Position numbers and translations under genes: made by a program. Positions 1 to 5,886 of a DNA stretch of 7,222 nucleotides are shown in pieces; position 1 is the stretch's first letter, and each line of letters begins with the position of its first letter. The notes under the pieces were generated by a model. That model was not told the DNA's origin and searched no databases. It worked only from the letters and a program-made list of their open reading frames with translations. This stretch comes from an uncultured Deinococcales bacterium (GTDB lineage Bacteria > Deinococcota > Deinococci > Deinococcales > Trueperaceae), in the NCBI GenBank assembly GCA_937934635.1, contig CALGZD010000196.1, positions 1 through 7,222 on the forward strand, read 5' to 3'.

Positions 1-58
1 ATCAAACTTTGTTCTCCTACACCATATGTTCTAAGCCAAAATTTTGCAAAATGGAAAT

Positions 59-652
59 ATGATTACATTTCGGAAAAATTGTCTTTTACTTACTTTATGT
101 GTAGTTTTTTGCCTGTCAATAGCAAATGCACAAATTTTAATCACTCAAGACTTTGTAGATGAGCCTGTTGTTGGCATCTCGATTAGCGCAGGTGGTGACC
201 AGACTTGGGAATACACGATGCCTGTCGAAGAAATGAACTTGGTTATTAGTGCAGCAGATTTAAAGTCTAATTTTTCTTTAGATGTTTTGATTTTGAGTAA
301 GAAATTTGATGGAGGTAACTTCATCCTTAATGGCAACGCTAAAAATGCCATTTTGGAAGCTAGGAAATATCCTGAGATTCGCTTTAAGTCTGAGTCAGTT
401 TCTGTAGACTCGCTTGGATCAGGTGAAATGAGGCAAGCTGAGGTTACGGGCATGTTGACATTGCATGGGGTAGAGCGTGAGATAGTATTGCCTGTTGAAT
501 TTCAAATTGTAGATCAGTCTATGACTGTCAAAAGTGAATTTAGTATTCTGACGACAGATTACGGAATGAGGATTCTTGAAGGTTTTGGATTTAGGCTTGA
601 TGACCAGATTAATTTGAGTCTGGATTTGGTGGCAGATCTTTCTAATCTGTAA
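59..652 (+). CDS. Exported YceI-like (polyisoprenoid-binding fold) protein
   Basis: The 197-residue product begins with a Sec signal peptide: basic MITFRKN, a hydrophobic stretch, then ANA|Q with likely cleavage after residue 24. The mature part has the YceI signature: KYPEIRFKS at 103-111, then VTGMLTLHGVEREIVLPVEF at 129-148, ending in TTDYGMR near 165-171. YceI proteins are periplasmic lipocalin-like barrels, some of which bind isoprenoid lipids. The ligand here is unknown. The N-terminal half (25-95) is divergent and lacks the usual H-S-x-V opening, so this is a distant member. An in-frame TTG at 44 would extend the protein by five residues. I prefer ATG 59 because the signal peptide is then normal; neither start has a good Shine-Dalgarno. 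It converges on the SulP gene with an 18-bp gap. Confidence 0.82.
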   Translation: MITFRKNCLLLTLCVVFCLSIANAQILITQDFVDEPVVGISISAGGDQTWEYTMPVEEMNLVISAADLKSNFSLDVLILSKKFDGGNFILNGNAKNAILEARKYPEIRFKSESVSVDSLGSGEMRQAEVTGMLTLHGVEREIVLPVEFQIVDQSMTVKSEFSILTTDYGMRILEGFGFRLDDQINLSLDLVADLSNL

Positions 653-670
653 ATATCTACAGTGTAAAGT

Positions 671-2179
671 TCAGTCTTCTACTTCCATCTTCCAAACCCG
701 ACTCATCCATGCTGTTGCCATTGGTGGAACATGAATTAGTTCGCATTCAATGCCTTGTGCAGTACATTGGTCAATTAAGCGTTTTACGACAACTGCAGCA
801 CTCATATCTATGCGCCCAAGTGCTTCTAAGTCAACGATAACGGTTTTGATATTTTCTTCGGCTTCTAACATATCGTTAAATCGTCTTTCGAAGTCAAAGG
901 CAGACCCAAACCATAAGACACCATGAGGTGTAAGTGTAACAGTGTCTTGATAACGTGTAACTTCACAGACGATTTGTTGTTCACGTCTAAGGTGATGAGC
1001 TATGGCCAAGCCGATACCAAGTAACACAGCAACTTCAACTTGGTTGGACATAACAAGTGTGAGGATAAAGGTAATCCACCCAATGTATGCCTGTGGTCGT
1101 GAAAACTGAGAGAGTTCAGCTAACTCACGAAATTTTAAAAGCCCAATCACTGCTGAAATAATAATACCAGCAAGAACAGCAAAGGGAATCTCAGCTAGTA
1201 AAGATGTGAGTGGAAAAAAGGCAAGAACGGCTGCACCAGTGATGAAACCACTCCAACGTGTCTTTGCCCCTGCAAAGCGATTAACTGAACTTCTTGAAAA
1301 TGAGCCACCTACTGGAAAGCCCCCGAAAAGTCCAGCAGCTAAATTAGCTGTGCCTTGACTGATAAATTCTTTATTCGCATCCCAAGCAATTCGGTCTTGT
1401 GTGGCATAGGTTCTAGCAATTGAGGCTGCTTCAGCAAAACCAACTAAGGCAATAACTGCGCCACCAAGCAGTAAGTTGGGAATGGTCTGCCAAGGTAAAT
1501 TTAAATTGAGTAATGGAAAGCCTTCAGGAATATCACCAATAGTATTGCCCGTATAGCCAATAAGCTTTGCAAATAAGGTGACAGTAACTACAGCAATGAG
1601 TACTCCAGGAAACAACTTGTGCATCCGTTTCCCTATAAGAATGATGACAACAGTAATTGCTGTTAAAGCTACTGTAAGGAAATTCCAAGCTTCGATGTGA
1701 CGCAGACTGTCTAGAGCATTGAGGATTTTGTGTTGATGTCCTGCGTTGAAGCCAATGGCTTCGGGTATTTGCGTACTTAAAATAATAAGCGCAGCAGCGG
1801 TTGTGAAACCAAGAAGCACAGGACGAGAGAGCAGATAGGCAATACCACCAAAATTAAACACACCAATGAGTGTTCTAAATATACCGACAATGAGTGCAAG
1901 TAGGGCAGCCATAGCAATCCATTCATCGCTAAATGGTATTGCTCCTATATTGCTCAGAGCACCATAGGTCAGGAGTGATGTAAGGGCAACTGGACCTGTC
2001 TGTAGATAGGGAGAAGATACAAAAAAGGCTGCAATAATTGCAGGTATTGCTGCTGCGTATAAACCTGTATGTGCTGGCATACCAGCAATAAGTGCGTAAG
2101 CAAGCGCTTGTGGTATGAGCAATAGAGCAACGCTGACACCTGCTAGTAAATCGCCAAAGGTGGGAAGCTCTTTAAACAA
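671..2179 (-). CDS. SulP-family anion permease with C-terminal STAS domain
   Basis: This is an inner-membrane transporter of the SulP/SLC26 family, which moves sulfate, bicarbonate or related anions. The substrate cannot be read from sequence. Motifs in order (TTG-start numbering): LLAGVSVALLLIPQALAYAL at 11-30, GLYAA at 39-43, GPVA at 62-65, multiple hydrophobic helices, FAEAASIARTYA at 248-259, then GGFPVGGSFSRSSVNRFAGA at 286-305. A cytoplasmic STAS domain occupies about 400-502, with RIDMSAAVVV at 456-465. At 502 residues it is at the short end for the family. The start is uncertain. TTG at 2179 is the first conventional start after the upstream stop at 2231-2233. However, the frame stays open upstream and a better Shine-Dalgarno (GAGGT, 2230-2226) precedes ATT/ATC codons at 2221-2216. 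It lies 135 bp downstream of the glycosyltransferase on the same strand. Confidence 0.93.
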   Translation of the reverse strand: MFKELPTFGDLLAGVSVALLLIPQALAYALIAGMPAHTGLYAAAIPAIIAAFFVSSPYLQTGPVALTSLLTYGALSNIGAIPFSDEWIAMAALLALIVGIFRTLIGVFNFGGIAYLLSRPVLLGFTTAAALIILSTQIPEAIGFNAGHQHKILNALDSLRHIEAWNFLTVALTAITVVIILIGKRMHKLFPGVLIAVVTVTLFAKLIGYTGNTIGDIPEGFPLLNLNLPWQTIPNLLLGGAVIALVGFAEAASIARTYATQDRIAWDANKEFISQGTANLAAGLFGGFPVGGSFSRSSVNRFAGAKTRWSGFITGAAVLAFFPLTSLLAEIPFAVLAGIIISAVIGLLKFRELAELSQFSRPQAYIGWITFILTLVMSNQVEVAVLLGIGLAIAHHLRREQQIVCEVTRYQDTVTLTPHGVLWFGSAFDFERRFNDMLEAEENIKTVIVDLEALGRIDMSAAVVVKRLIDQCTAQGIECELIHVPPMATAWMSRVWKMEVED

Positions 2180-2227
2180 ACTTCTTTTTTTCCTTTTTGT
2201 GAGGTTGGTTTCTTTGATAATTGCTAC

Positions 2228-2251
2228 CTCTTAATCTAGCTCTTAATCTAG
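2228..2251. repeat. 12-bp perfect tandem duplication in the SulP leader
   Basis: CTCTTAATCTAG occurs twice head to tail (2228-2239 and 2240-2251) with no mismatch. On the transcribed (minus) strand it lies between the proposed extended -10 and the GAGGT ribosome binding site. The promoter-proximal edge of the duplication would fall near the transcription start. Confidence 0.95.
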
Positions 2252-2254
2252 GTG

Positions 2255-2263
2255 AGTATAGCA
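2255..2263 (-). promoter_or_regulatory. Putative extended -10 promoter for the SulP gene
   Basis: Read on the minus strand, TGC TATACT forms an extended -10 (TG-N-TATAMT type) with no recognisable -35. It lies in the 135-bp spacer between the glycosyltransferase stop and the SulP start. The predicted transcript would begin near 2248, giving a leader of roughly 70 nt to the TTG start. This would let the permease be expressed independently of the genes upstream. Confidence 0.35.
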
Positions 2264-2314
2264 ACAATTAAAGAAAGTATTTTGGTACATTCATAGCGTT
2301 AGAAATCAGTCCAA

Positions 2315-3277
2315 TCAGAATTTCGGCCAATTTGGATTGGCTTCATTTAAGCTTTCTGTAAATGGACTTTCATCAAAACGATGTTCTTTAAAGAGCCAGT
2401 GGATACCTGAATAGGTACGGCGGGTGAAGCTATTAAGTGCAAGATACTTTTTAAGCATTGATTCAAAACGCACAAGCCAATAGTGTAATTTTTGAAACGC
2501 TTGTGAACGGTATTGTTGAGATAGTTTAAAGCCACCACGGTAGCCTTCGATTAGGAGTAATGGATTTTTCGGTGTGGAACTGCCACCATAATGGAGAACT
2601 TGAGTATTTACGAGTCTTAGCTGATAACCTGCTTTTCTAGCACGCCAGCACCATTCCATGTCTTCATTGTAAAAACGCAGGTCTCTATTCAGGGGACCGA
2701 TAGTATCTAAAAGCTCTCTTTTAATGAGTTGAAGACAGCCTGAAAGCCAGGTAACTTCAACAGATTTTTTATCTTGTAACTTCCTCTGTAATTTCCAGTA
2801 TAAATTCAAGTGTAATTTCCAGTTTAAATTCAAGTGAAAACGTTTATAAAGAACCCCTTGGTCTTGTGGAACGCCTAAAGCTGTAAGACTTTGGGGACCA
2901 ACCATCGCTACATTTTCTTGTTGTAATACATCTAGCAAATCTGAAAAGGTGTTGTGATTAATGAGCACATCTGCATTCATATGTGCAATATAGGGTCTAG
3001 TTGCTTTTTCTAAACCGACATTTGCAGCATGTGCCATGCTGTAATTCTCAGTTGTTATAAGTTGAACGTTTGAGAAATCTTTTTCAAGAAATCTTTTTGT
3101 TTCAGTTTTTAAATCAGTATCAACAACGATGATTTCGGCTTCGTTGCAATAACGCTGCAAGCGTACGAGACACTCTTTAAGTAAGTGCGGCACATTGTAG
3201 TGAATAACTATGATACTAAGCTTTGAAATTAGTGGTTTGGAAATCAGTGGCTTTGAAATCAGTGGGTTTGAAATCAC
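2315..3277 (-). CDS. Family 2 glycosyltransferase (WbbL/rhamnosyltransferase-like)
   Basis: A 320-residue GT-A fold enzyme that transfers a sugar from a nucleotide donor, probably at the cytoplasmic face during cell-envelope or exopolysaccharide assembly. The domain opens with LSIIVIHYNVPHLLKECL at 20-37. The metal/nucleotide DxD-like site is HMNADV at 99-104. The acceptor/catalytic region is WLSGCLQLIKREL at 177-189, with NEDMEWCWRARKAGY at 204-218 and LHYGGSS at 228-234, the hallmark of the WbbL group. Residues 1-20 are a pentapeptide repeat (ISNP, ISKP, ISKP, ISKL) rather than normal fold. Residues 148-163 are an 8-residue duplication. The GTG start at 3277 has no Shine-Dalgarno. A TAAACT box six bases upstream would fit a leaderless transcript. 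An in-frame stop lies at 3287-3289. Donor and acceptor are unknown. Confidence 0.9.
   Translation of the reverse strand: MISNPLISKPLISKPLISKLSIIVIHYNVPHLLKECLVRLQRYCNEAEIIVVDTDLKTETKRFLEKDFSNVQLITTENYSMAHAANVGLEKATRPYIAHMNADVLINHNTFSDLLDVLQQENVAMVGPQSLTALGVPQDQGVLYKRFHLNLNWKLHLNLYWKLQRKLQDKKSVEVTWLSGCLQLIKRELLDTIGPLNRDLRFYNEDMEWCWRARKAGYQLRLVNTQVLHYGGSSTPKNPLLLIEGYRGGFKLSQQYRSQAFQKLHYWLVRFESMLKKYLALNSFTRRTYSGIHWLFKEHRFDESPFTESLNEANPNWPKF
2787..2834. repeat. 24-bp tandem duplication inside the glycosyltransferase
   Basis: Two 24-bp units (2787-2810 and 2811-2834) differ at one base. On the coding strand they encode HLNLNWKL and HLNLYWKL. The duplication is in frame. It lies between the nucleotide-binding half and the WLSG acceptor-site motif, where GT-A enzymes usually tolerate a variable loop. 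Confidence 0.95.
3218..3277. repeat. Four-unit 15-bp tandem repeat forming the glycosyltransferase N-terminus
   Basis: On the minus strand the 15-bp unit reads CTGATTTCAAAGCCA with scattered changes: 3277-3263, 3262-3248, 3247-3233, and a last unit, 3232-3218, diverging in its final codon. Each unit encodes L-I-S-K-P. The GTG start codon is the CTG position of the first unit. Fifteen bases equals five codons, so copy-number change would keep the frame. Confidence 0.95.
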
Positions 3278-3283
3278 ATAGAT

Positions 3284-3289
3284 AGTTTA
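3284..3289 (-). promoter_or_regulatory. Putative -10 box for leaderless glycosyltransferase mRNA
   Basis: On the minus strand TAAACT sits six bases before the GTG start at 3277, with no ribosome binding site between. This spacing is typical of leaderless transcripts, which are common in Deinococcota and Actinobacteria. No good -35 is visible and the region is AT-rich, so chance is a real alternative. Read-through from arginase, 57 bp upstream, is equally possible. Confidence 0.25.
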
Positions 3290-3328
3290 CGTTATATTTT
3301 GAATTATTTAGAAGTGGCTATAGAACGC

Positions 3329-3342
3329 TCTTGTCTACAAGA
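3329..3342. other. Short inverted repeat across the arginase stop codon
   Basis: TCTTGT-CT-ACAAGA is a perfect 6-bp inverted repeat with a 2-base centre, overlapping the arginase TAG stop (3335-3337). There is no T-run after it on the minus strand and the loop is too short for a standard intrinsic terminator. It may be a weak pause site, a protein site or chance. Confidence 0.3.
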
Positions 3343-4288
3343 TACTTTTACCTAGCAGGCTCGAGCACATCTCCACCATTATCTCAGCCGTTGCATTTTT
3401 AGTATCTAAAATAGGATTAACCTCAACCAAATCAACACTAGTAATTTTTTCAGAAGCGGCGAAAATCTCCATAAGCAAGTGTGCTTCTCGGTAGCTTAAG
3501 CCCCCTGGCACAGGTGTACCTACACCTGGTGCAATCATAGGGTCGAGGGAGTCAGCATCAAAGGATACGTGGATGTAATCGAGGTGCTCGAGCTGTTCAA
3601 GCGTCTCGGTAGCAACTCGCGCTATGCCATGCTGGTCTATATCTGTCATAGTAAAAGCAGATATACCGTGTTCACGAATAAAGTCTCGTTCGCCTCTATC
3701 AACGCTCCGTAGACCTATAAACACCACATCTTCAGCCTTAATGGCTGCGCCACCACCCCAAATATCTCGCAAACTATCATCGCCAAAGCCAATTAAGTGC
3801 GCTAAGGGCATTCCGTGAATGTTACCACTAGGACTGGTTGCAGGCGTGTTCACATCCGAATGGGCATCGACCCAAATAACCCCAGTACGTCCACGCTCAC
3901 TGACACCAGCCACACTGCCCATAGAAATTGAATGGTCACCACCTAAAATGATGGGAATAGTATCGGCATCAAGCGTTTTTAGTGCTTCGTAGGTCGCTTG
4001 GCAAGCCTGTTGAATCGCAGCTTTATAATGTAAGTTGTCATCTGCATTATCTGCATTAGTAGAGGCAACTGCTTCTGCTACGGAAACAGCAATGTTACCT
4101 TCATCGGTTACTTCATAACCTAGGTTTTCGAGGCTGTTAGCCAATTGAGCTAAACGTAGTGCGCTTGGTCCCATATCCACACCTCTACGTCCTGCGCCTA
4201 AGTCCATTGGGACTCCAAAAATGCTGAGTCTTTTTGTAGACAGTTTATGCATTTTATTCATAGATGATTCGAGTATACCATTATTCAT
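3335..4288 (-). CDS. rocF: Arginase (L-arginine to L-ornithine and urea)
   Basis: A cytoplasmic binuclear manganese ureohydrolase of normal length (317 residues from ATG 4288). Numbered from the alternative GTG at 4300, all metal ligands are present: H123 (GGDHS), D145/H147/D149 (DAHSD) and D248/D250 (SFDADSLDP). Arginase-specific substrate residues are N151 and S158 in NTPATSPSGN, with H162 following in IHGMP. E293 in VDLVEVNP binds the guanidinium. These separate it from agmatinase. The N-terminal core motif is GVPMDLGAGRRGVDMGP. Start choice: AGGGAG (4305-4300) precedes ATG 4288 by 11 bases, while GTG 4300 has no ribosome site. ATG 4261 or 4252 would also preserve the fold. A 9-bp duplication encodes NADNAD. 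The C-terminus (YREAHLLMEI, LLGKSIL) resembles Thermus arginases from memory. Confidence 0.95.
   Translation of the reverse strand: MNNGILESSMNKMHKLSTKRLSIFGVPMDLGAGRRGVDMGPSALRLAQLANSLENLGYEVTDEGNIAVSVAEAVASTNADNADDNLHYKAAIQQACQATYEALKTLDADTIPIILGGDHSISMGSVAGVSERGRTGVIWVDAHSDVNTPATSPSGNIHGMPLAHLIGFGDDSLRDIWGGGAAIKAEDVVFIGLRSVDRGERDFIREHGISAFTMTDIDQHGIARVATETLEQLEHLDYIHVSFDADSLDPMIAPGVGTPVPGGLSYREAHLLMEIFAASEKITSVDLVEVNPILDTKNATAEIMVEMCSSLLGKSIL
4040..4057. repeat. 9-bp tandem duplication in arginase
   Basis: ATCTGCATT occurs twice in direct succession (4040-4048 and 4049-4057), encoding NAD-NAD on the minus strand. It lies in the surface region before the conserved GGDHS strand, where arginases vary in length, so it should be structurally neutral. 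Confidence 0.9.
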
Positions 4289-4290
4289 TT

Positions 4291-4300
4291 GTGTATACAC
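4291..4300. promoter_or_regulatory. 10-bp palindrome at the arginase translation start
   Basis: GTGTATACAC is a perfect palindrome between the AGGGAG box and ATG 4288. It includes the alternative GTG start at 4300. A second GTATAC core lies at 4273-4278, exactly 20 bp from the first (4293-4298), about two helical turns. This could be a two-site operator or chance in AT-rich DNA. Confidence 0.3.
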
Positions 4301-4626
4301 TCCCTAAATGTGCCAAAATTCTTGTTGCTTATTGTCGCTTGTAGTGGGTGGGGAACAAGCCTGAAAAGAAGAGTAGCAGTTAAGCTCTTACGAATGCCTG
4401 AGGGTTTTATCACGAAATGCTTAGCAAGAAATCACGGTAAACCGACTTTTCTCTTACGAAAATATGATAGTAATATTGACTTCTCTAGTATATTGATTAT
4501 TAGAGTCGGGAATTACTTGTCAGAAATATAGCGCCTTTAAAAACTATCGGCAAGCACTATAAGCAAGAAATCAGCACAGGTTGATTTGGTGTGAAATACT
4601 CTGAGATACAAATATTATGAAATACT

Positions 4627-4654
4627 TTGTTGAACTATCCAAAGAAACTAAGAT
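4627..4654 (+). promoter_or_regulatory. Putative sigma-70 promoter for hisH
   Basis: TTGTTG (4627-4632), a 16-base spacer and TAAGAT (4649-4654) make a reasonable -35/-10 pair. Transcription would begin near 4661, directly in front of the inverted repeat at 4664-4678, leaving a leader of about 54 nt before ATG 4715. It is a sequence match only. Confidence 0.35.
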
Positions 4655-4663
4655 TTTTGTGTT

Positions 4664-4678
4664 TGGTCTGCTAGACCA
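4664..4678. promoter_or_regulatory. Inverted repeat TGGTCT-GCT-AGACCA upstream of hisH
   Basis: Perfect 6-bp arms with a 3-base centre, immediately downstream of the predicted hisH transcription start and 36 bases before its ATG. As DNA it could be an operator for a dimeric repressor. As RNA it makes a small stem-loop at the 5' end of the leader. No T-run follows, so it is not a standard terminator. Confidence 0.4.
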
Positions 4679-4714
4679 TATCCTGCTGGCTCTAATCTTG
4701 TTAAGCTACTTTCT

Positions 4715-5350
4715 ATGCGGACGATTCTTATTGACTATGGTGCTGGCAACTTGCACAGTGTATATAAAGCCTTAATAAAGACAGGCTTTGATGTTGAGCT
4801 TTCAAGTGACCCACAAAAAGCAAGTCAGGCTGATGCCCTTGTACTGCCTGGTCAGGGACATTTTCGCCAAGTGATGGAGGAGTTCTTAGCATCTGGTTTC
4901 GAGCCTGTTGTTCGCTCACATATTGAGGCTAATAAGCCATTCTTTGGTATATGTGTTGGGTTACAGATATTGATGCGTTCATCAGAAGAAGCACCAGAGA
5001 TACAAGGACTGGGTATACTTGATGGTGAAGTCAAGCGATTTCGCGATCCTAATGTTAGTGTGCCACAAATGGGGTGGAATGAATTTCATTCTTACGGTAA
5101 TCCACCGTTACTCAAAGGTATAGCAGATGGTTCGTTTGCTTATTTTGCAAATTCTTATTACATAGATTTTGATGATGAATCCGTTGCTGGAGCAACAACG
5201 CAGTACGGTGATGTAACGTTTAAGAGTGCTATATCAAAAGGAGCACTCAATGCTACCCAGTTTCACCCAGAAAAAAGTCAGTCTGTCGGACTCAAAATAT
5301 TAGAAAATTTTAAAGCGATTGCTGAAGATCATAGCTCTATGGTTAGCTAG
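4715..5350 (+). CDS. hisH: Imidazole glycerol phosphate synthase, glutamine amidotransferase subunit
   Basis: A class I glutamine amidotransferase of normal length (211 residues). It hydrolyses glutamine and channels ammonia to HisF, which makes imidazole-glycerol phosphate and AICAR in histidine synthesis. The opening IDYGAGNLHSVYKAL (6-20) is diagnostic of HisH. The triad is complete: C80 in GICVGLQIL, and H184 and E186 in QFHPEKS. The oxyanion-strand motif is LPGQGHF at 44-50 and the HisF-facing PQMGWN is at 117-122. At 146 an Asn (FANSYY) replaces the His of the common HSYY motif. I recall PGQGHF and NSYY from Thermus HisH. Its partner hisF and other his genes are absent from the window. 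No Shine-Dalgarno precedes ATG 4715. Confidence 0.96.
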   Translation: MRTILIDYGAGNLHSVYKALIKTGFDVELSSDPQKASQADALVLPGQGHFRQVMEEFLASGFEPVVRSHIEANKPFFGICVGLQILMRSSEEAPEIQGLGILDGEVKRFRDPNVSVPQMGWNEFHSYGNPPLLKGIADGSFAYFANSYYIDFDDESVAGATTQYGDVTFKSAISKGALNATQFHPEKSQSVGLKILENFKAIAEDHSSMVS

Positions 5351-5402
5351 CCCTATTGCTAGTTAGATAAATTGCTTTATAAAGACAGTTTTGAAATATA
5401 CT

Positions 5403-5651
5403 TTAAAAATGTTGTGCTAATTGCATTAAGTAGACTGCATAAGCTAGTAAACAGGCAAATGCGAACTTATCTCTTGAGCGCATTCTCCGTGGTTTCAGCC
5501 ATTTTTGAAGGTTTTTAATAGGTTGCATAAATGCTTCATTGCTTATGGCTTGTGTTAGGACTTTTGTTTTTGGAATCCTCTGTTGTCTCTCCTGTGAGTA
5601 GATTGTTTGCTTCAACCGCTCATTAAAAGTATCTCTACCTAGTTTCTTCAT
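5403..5651 (-). CDS. Small hypothetical protein with C-terminal membrane segment
   Basis: An 82-residue reading frame starting at ATG 5651. The first 60 residues are strongly basic and polar (LKQTIYSQERQQRIPKTK, then KWLKPRRMRSRDK). The last 20 (FAFACLLAYAVYLMQLAQHF) are hydrophobic enough for one membrane helix, giving a tail-anchored layout with positive charge on the cytoplasmic side. I recognise no family. There is no clear Shine-Dalgarno. It converges on hisH with 52 bp between stops and diverges from the dioxygenase gene. Without it, a stretch of more than 500 bp would be empty, which favours a real gene, but chance is not excluded. Confidence 0.42.
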   Translation of the reverse strand: MKKLGRDTFNERLKQTIYSQERQQRIPKTKVLTQAISNEAFMQPIKNLQKWLKPRRMRSRDKFAFACLLAYAVYLMQLAQHF

Positions 5652-5813
5652 GTAAGAATTTTGTCAGAGTTTAGTGCTTGAAAGATGTGTAAAGCTCAAA
5701 TTGTTCTTTACGGTTAACTTAGGTTTTGAGCTTTAGAAAAGTACCATTTTTCAGCGATTTTTTACATTCACATGAACAGGTTAGGTATCTTTAAATGAAT
5801 ATATGTGTTTGGT

Positions 5814-5877
5814 GGGCTATTAGAAAAAGGTTGATTCATTACTGAAAATGCCTTCACAATAGCCTTGATAATAGCCC
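5814..5877 (+). promoter_or_regulatory. Inverted repeat in the dioxygenase leader ending near the ribosome site
   Basis: GGGCTATTA (5814-5822) is perfectly complementary to TAATAGCCC (5869-5877), enclosing 46 bases. An inner AAGG (5827-5830) can pair with CCTT (5851-5854). A second partial copy of the right arm, AATAGCC (5858-5864), could pair with the left arm instead. The right arm ends four bases before the GGAGG Shine-Dalgarno, so pairing could affect its access. No known riboswitch class was recognised. Confidence 0.35.
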
Positions 5878-5881
5878 TAAT
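5858..5881. repeat. 12-bp imperfect tandem duplication before the dioxygenase ribosome site
   Basis: AATAGCCTTGAT (5858-5869) is followed directly by AATAGCCCTAAT (5870-5881), 10 of 12 matching. The pair abuts the GGAGG Shine-Dalgarno and supplies the two alternative right arms of the inverted repeat at 5814-5877. Its size and placement parallel the 12-bp duplication in the SulP leader. Confidence 0.8.
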
Positions 5882-5886
5882 GGAGG
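5882..5886 (+). promoter_or_regulatory. Strong Shine-Dalgarno of the dioxygenase gene
   Basis: GGAGG lies seven bases before ATG 5894 and fixes this start. It is the best ribosome binding site in the window; most neighbouring genes have weak or no such site. Confidence 0.85.

Larger units (their letters stand above)
4301..4714. other. Divergent spacer between arginase and hisH
   Basis: This 414-bp stretch separates two divergent genes and contains no gene I can support. An 80-codon frame on the plus strand (4289-4531) has a TTG start, no ribosome site and a composition unlike a folded protein. A 12-base direct repeat AGCAAGAAATCA occurs at 4423-4434 and 4562-4573, 139 bp apart. The right end holds a candidate promoter and an inverted repeat, listed separately. 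The length exceeds what two promoters need, so decayed coding sequence is possible. Confidence 0.6.

Noticed and set aside
145..453. Minus-strand 102-codon frame within the YceI-like gene.
   Set aside because: It lies entirely antisense to a gene with a clear signal peptide and YceI motifs. It has no motif of its own.
647..662. CTGTA-aatatc-TACAG hairpin between the convergent YceI-like and SulP genes as a bidirectional terminator.
   Set aside because: A 5-bp AT-rich stem with no T-run on either side is too weak to call.
2311..2340. CCAATC ... GATTGG inverted repeat at the glycosyltransferase stop as a terminator.
   Set aside because: It overlaps the coding end, the stem is only 6 bp with an 18-base loop, and no T-run follows on the minus strand.
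3624..3818. Plus-strand 64-codon frame inside arginase.
   Set aside because: It is antisense to the conserved arginase core, where codon constraint on the other strand explains the open frame.
4289..4531. Plus-strand 80-codon frame with a lipobox-like IVAC near its N-terminus (start TTG 4289 or GTG 4310).
   Set aside because: No ribosome site, rare start codon, overlap with the arginase 5' end, and a basic, low-complexity mature part with no recognisable domain. The lipobox match is short enough to be chance.
4423..4573. The 12-base direct repeat AGCAAGAAATCA (4423 and 4562) as the ends or target duplication of a mobile element.
   Set aside because: The 139 bp between copies hold no transposase, terminal inverted repeat or attachment-site structure. 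In AT-rich DNA this may be chance.
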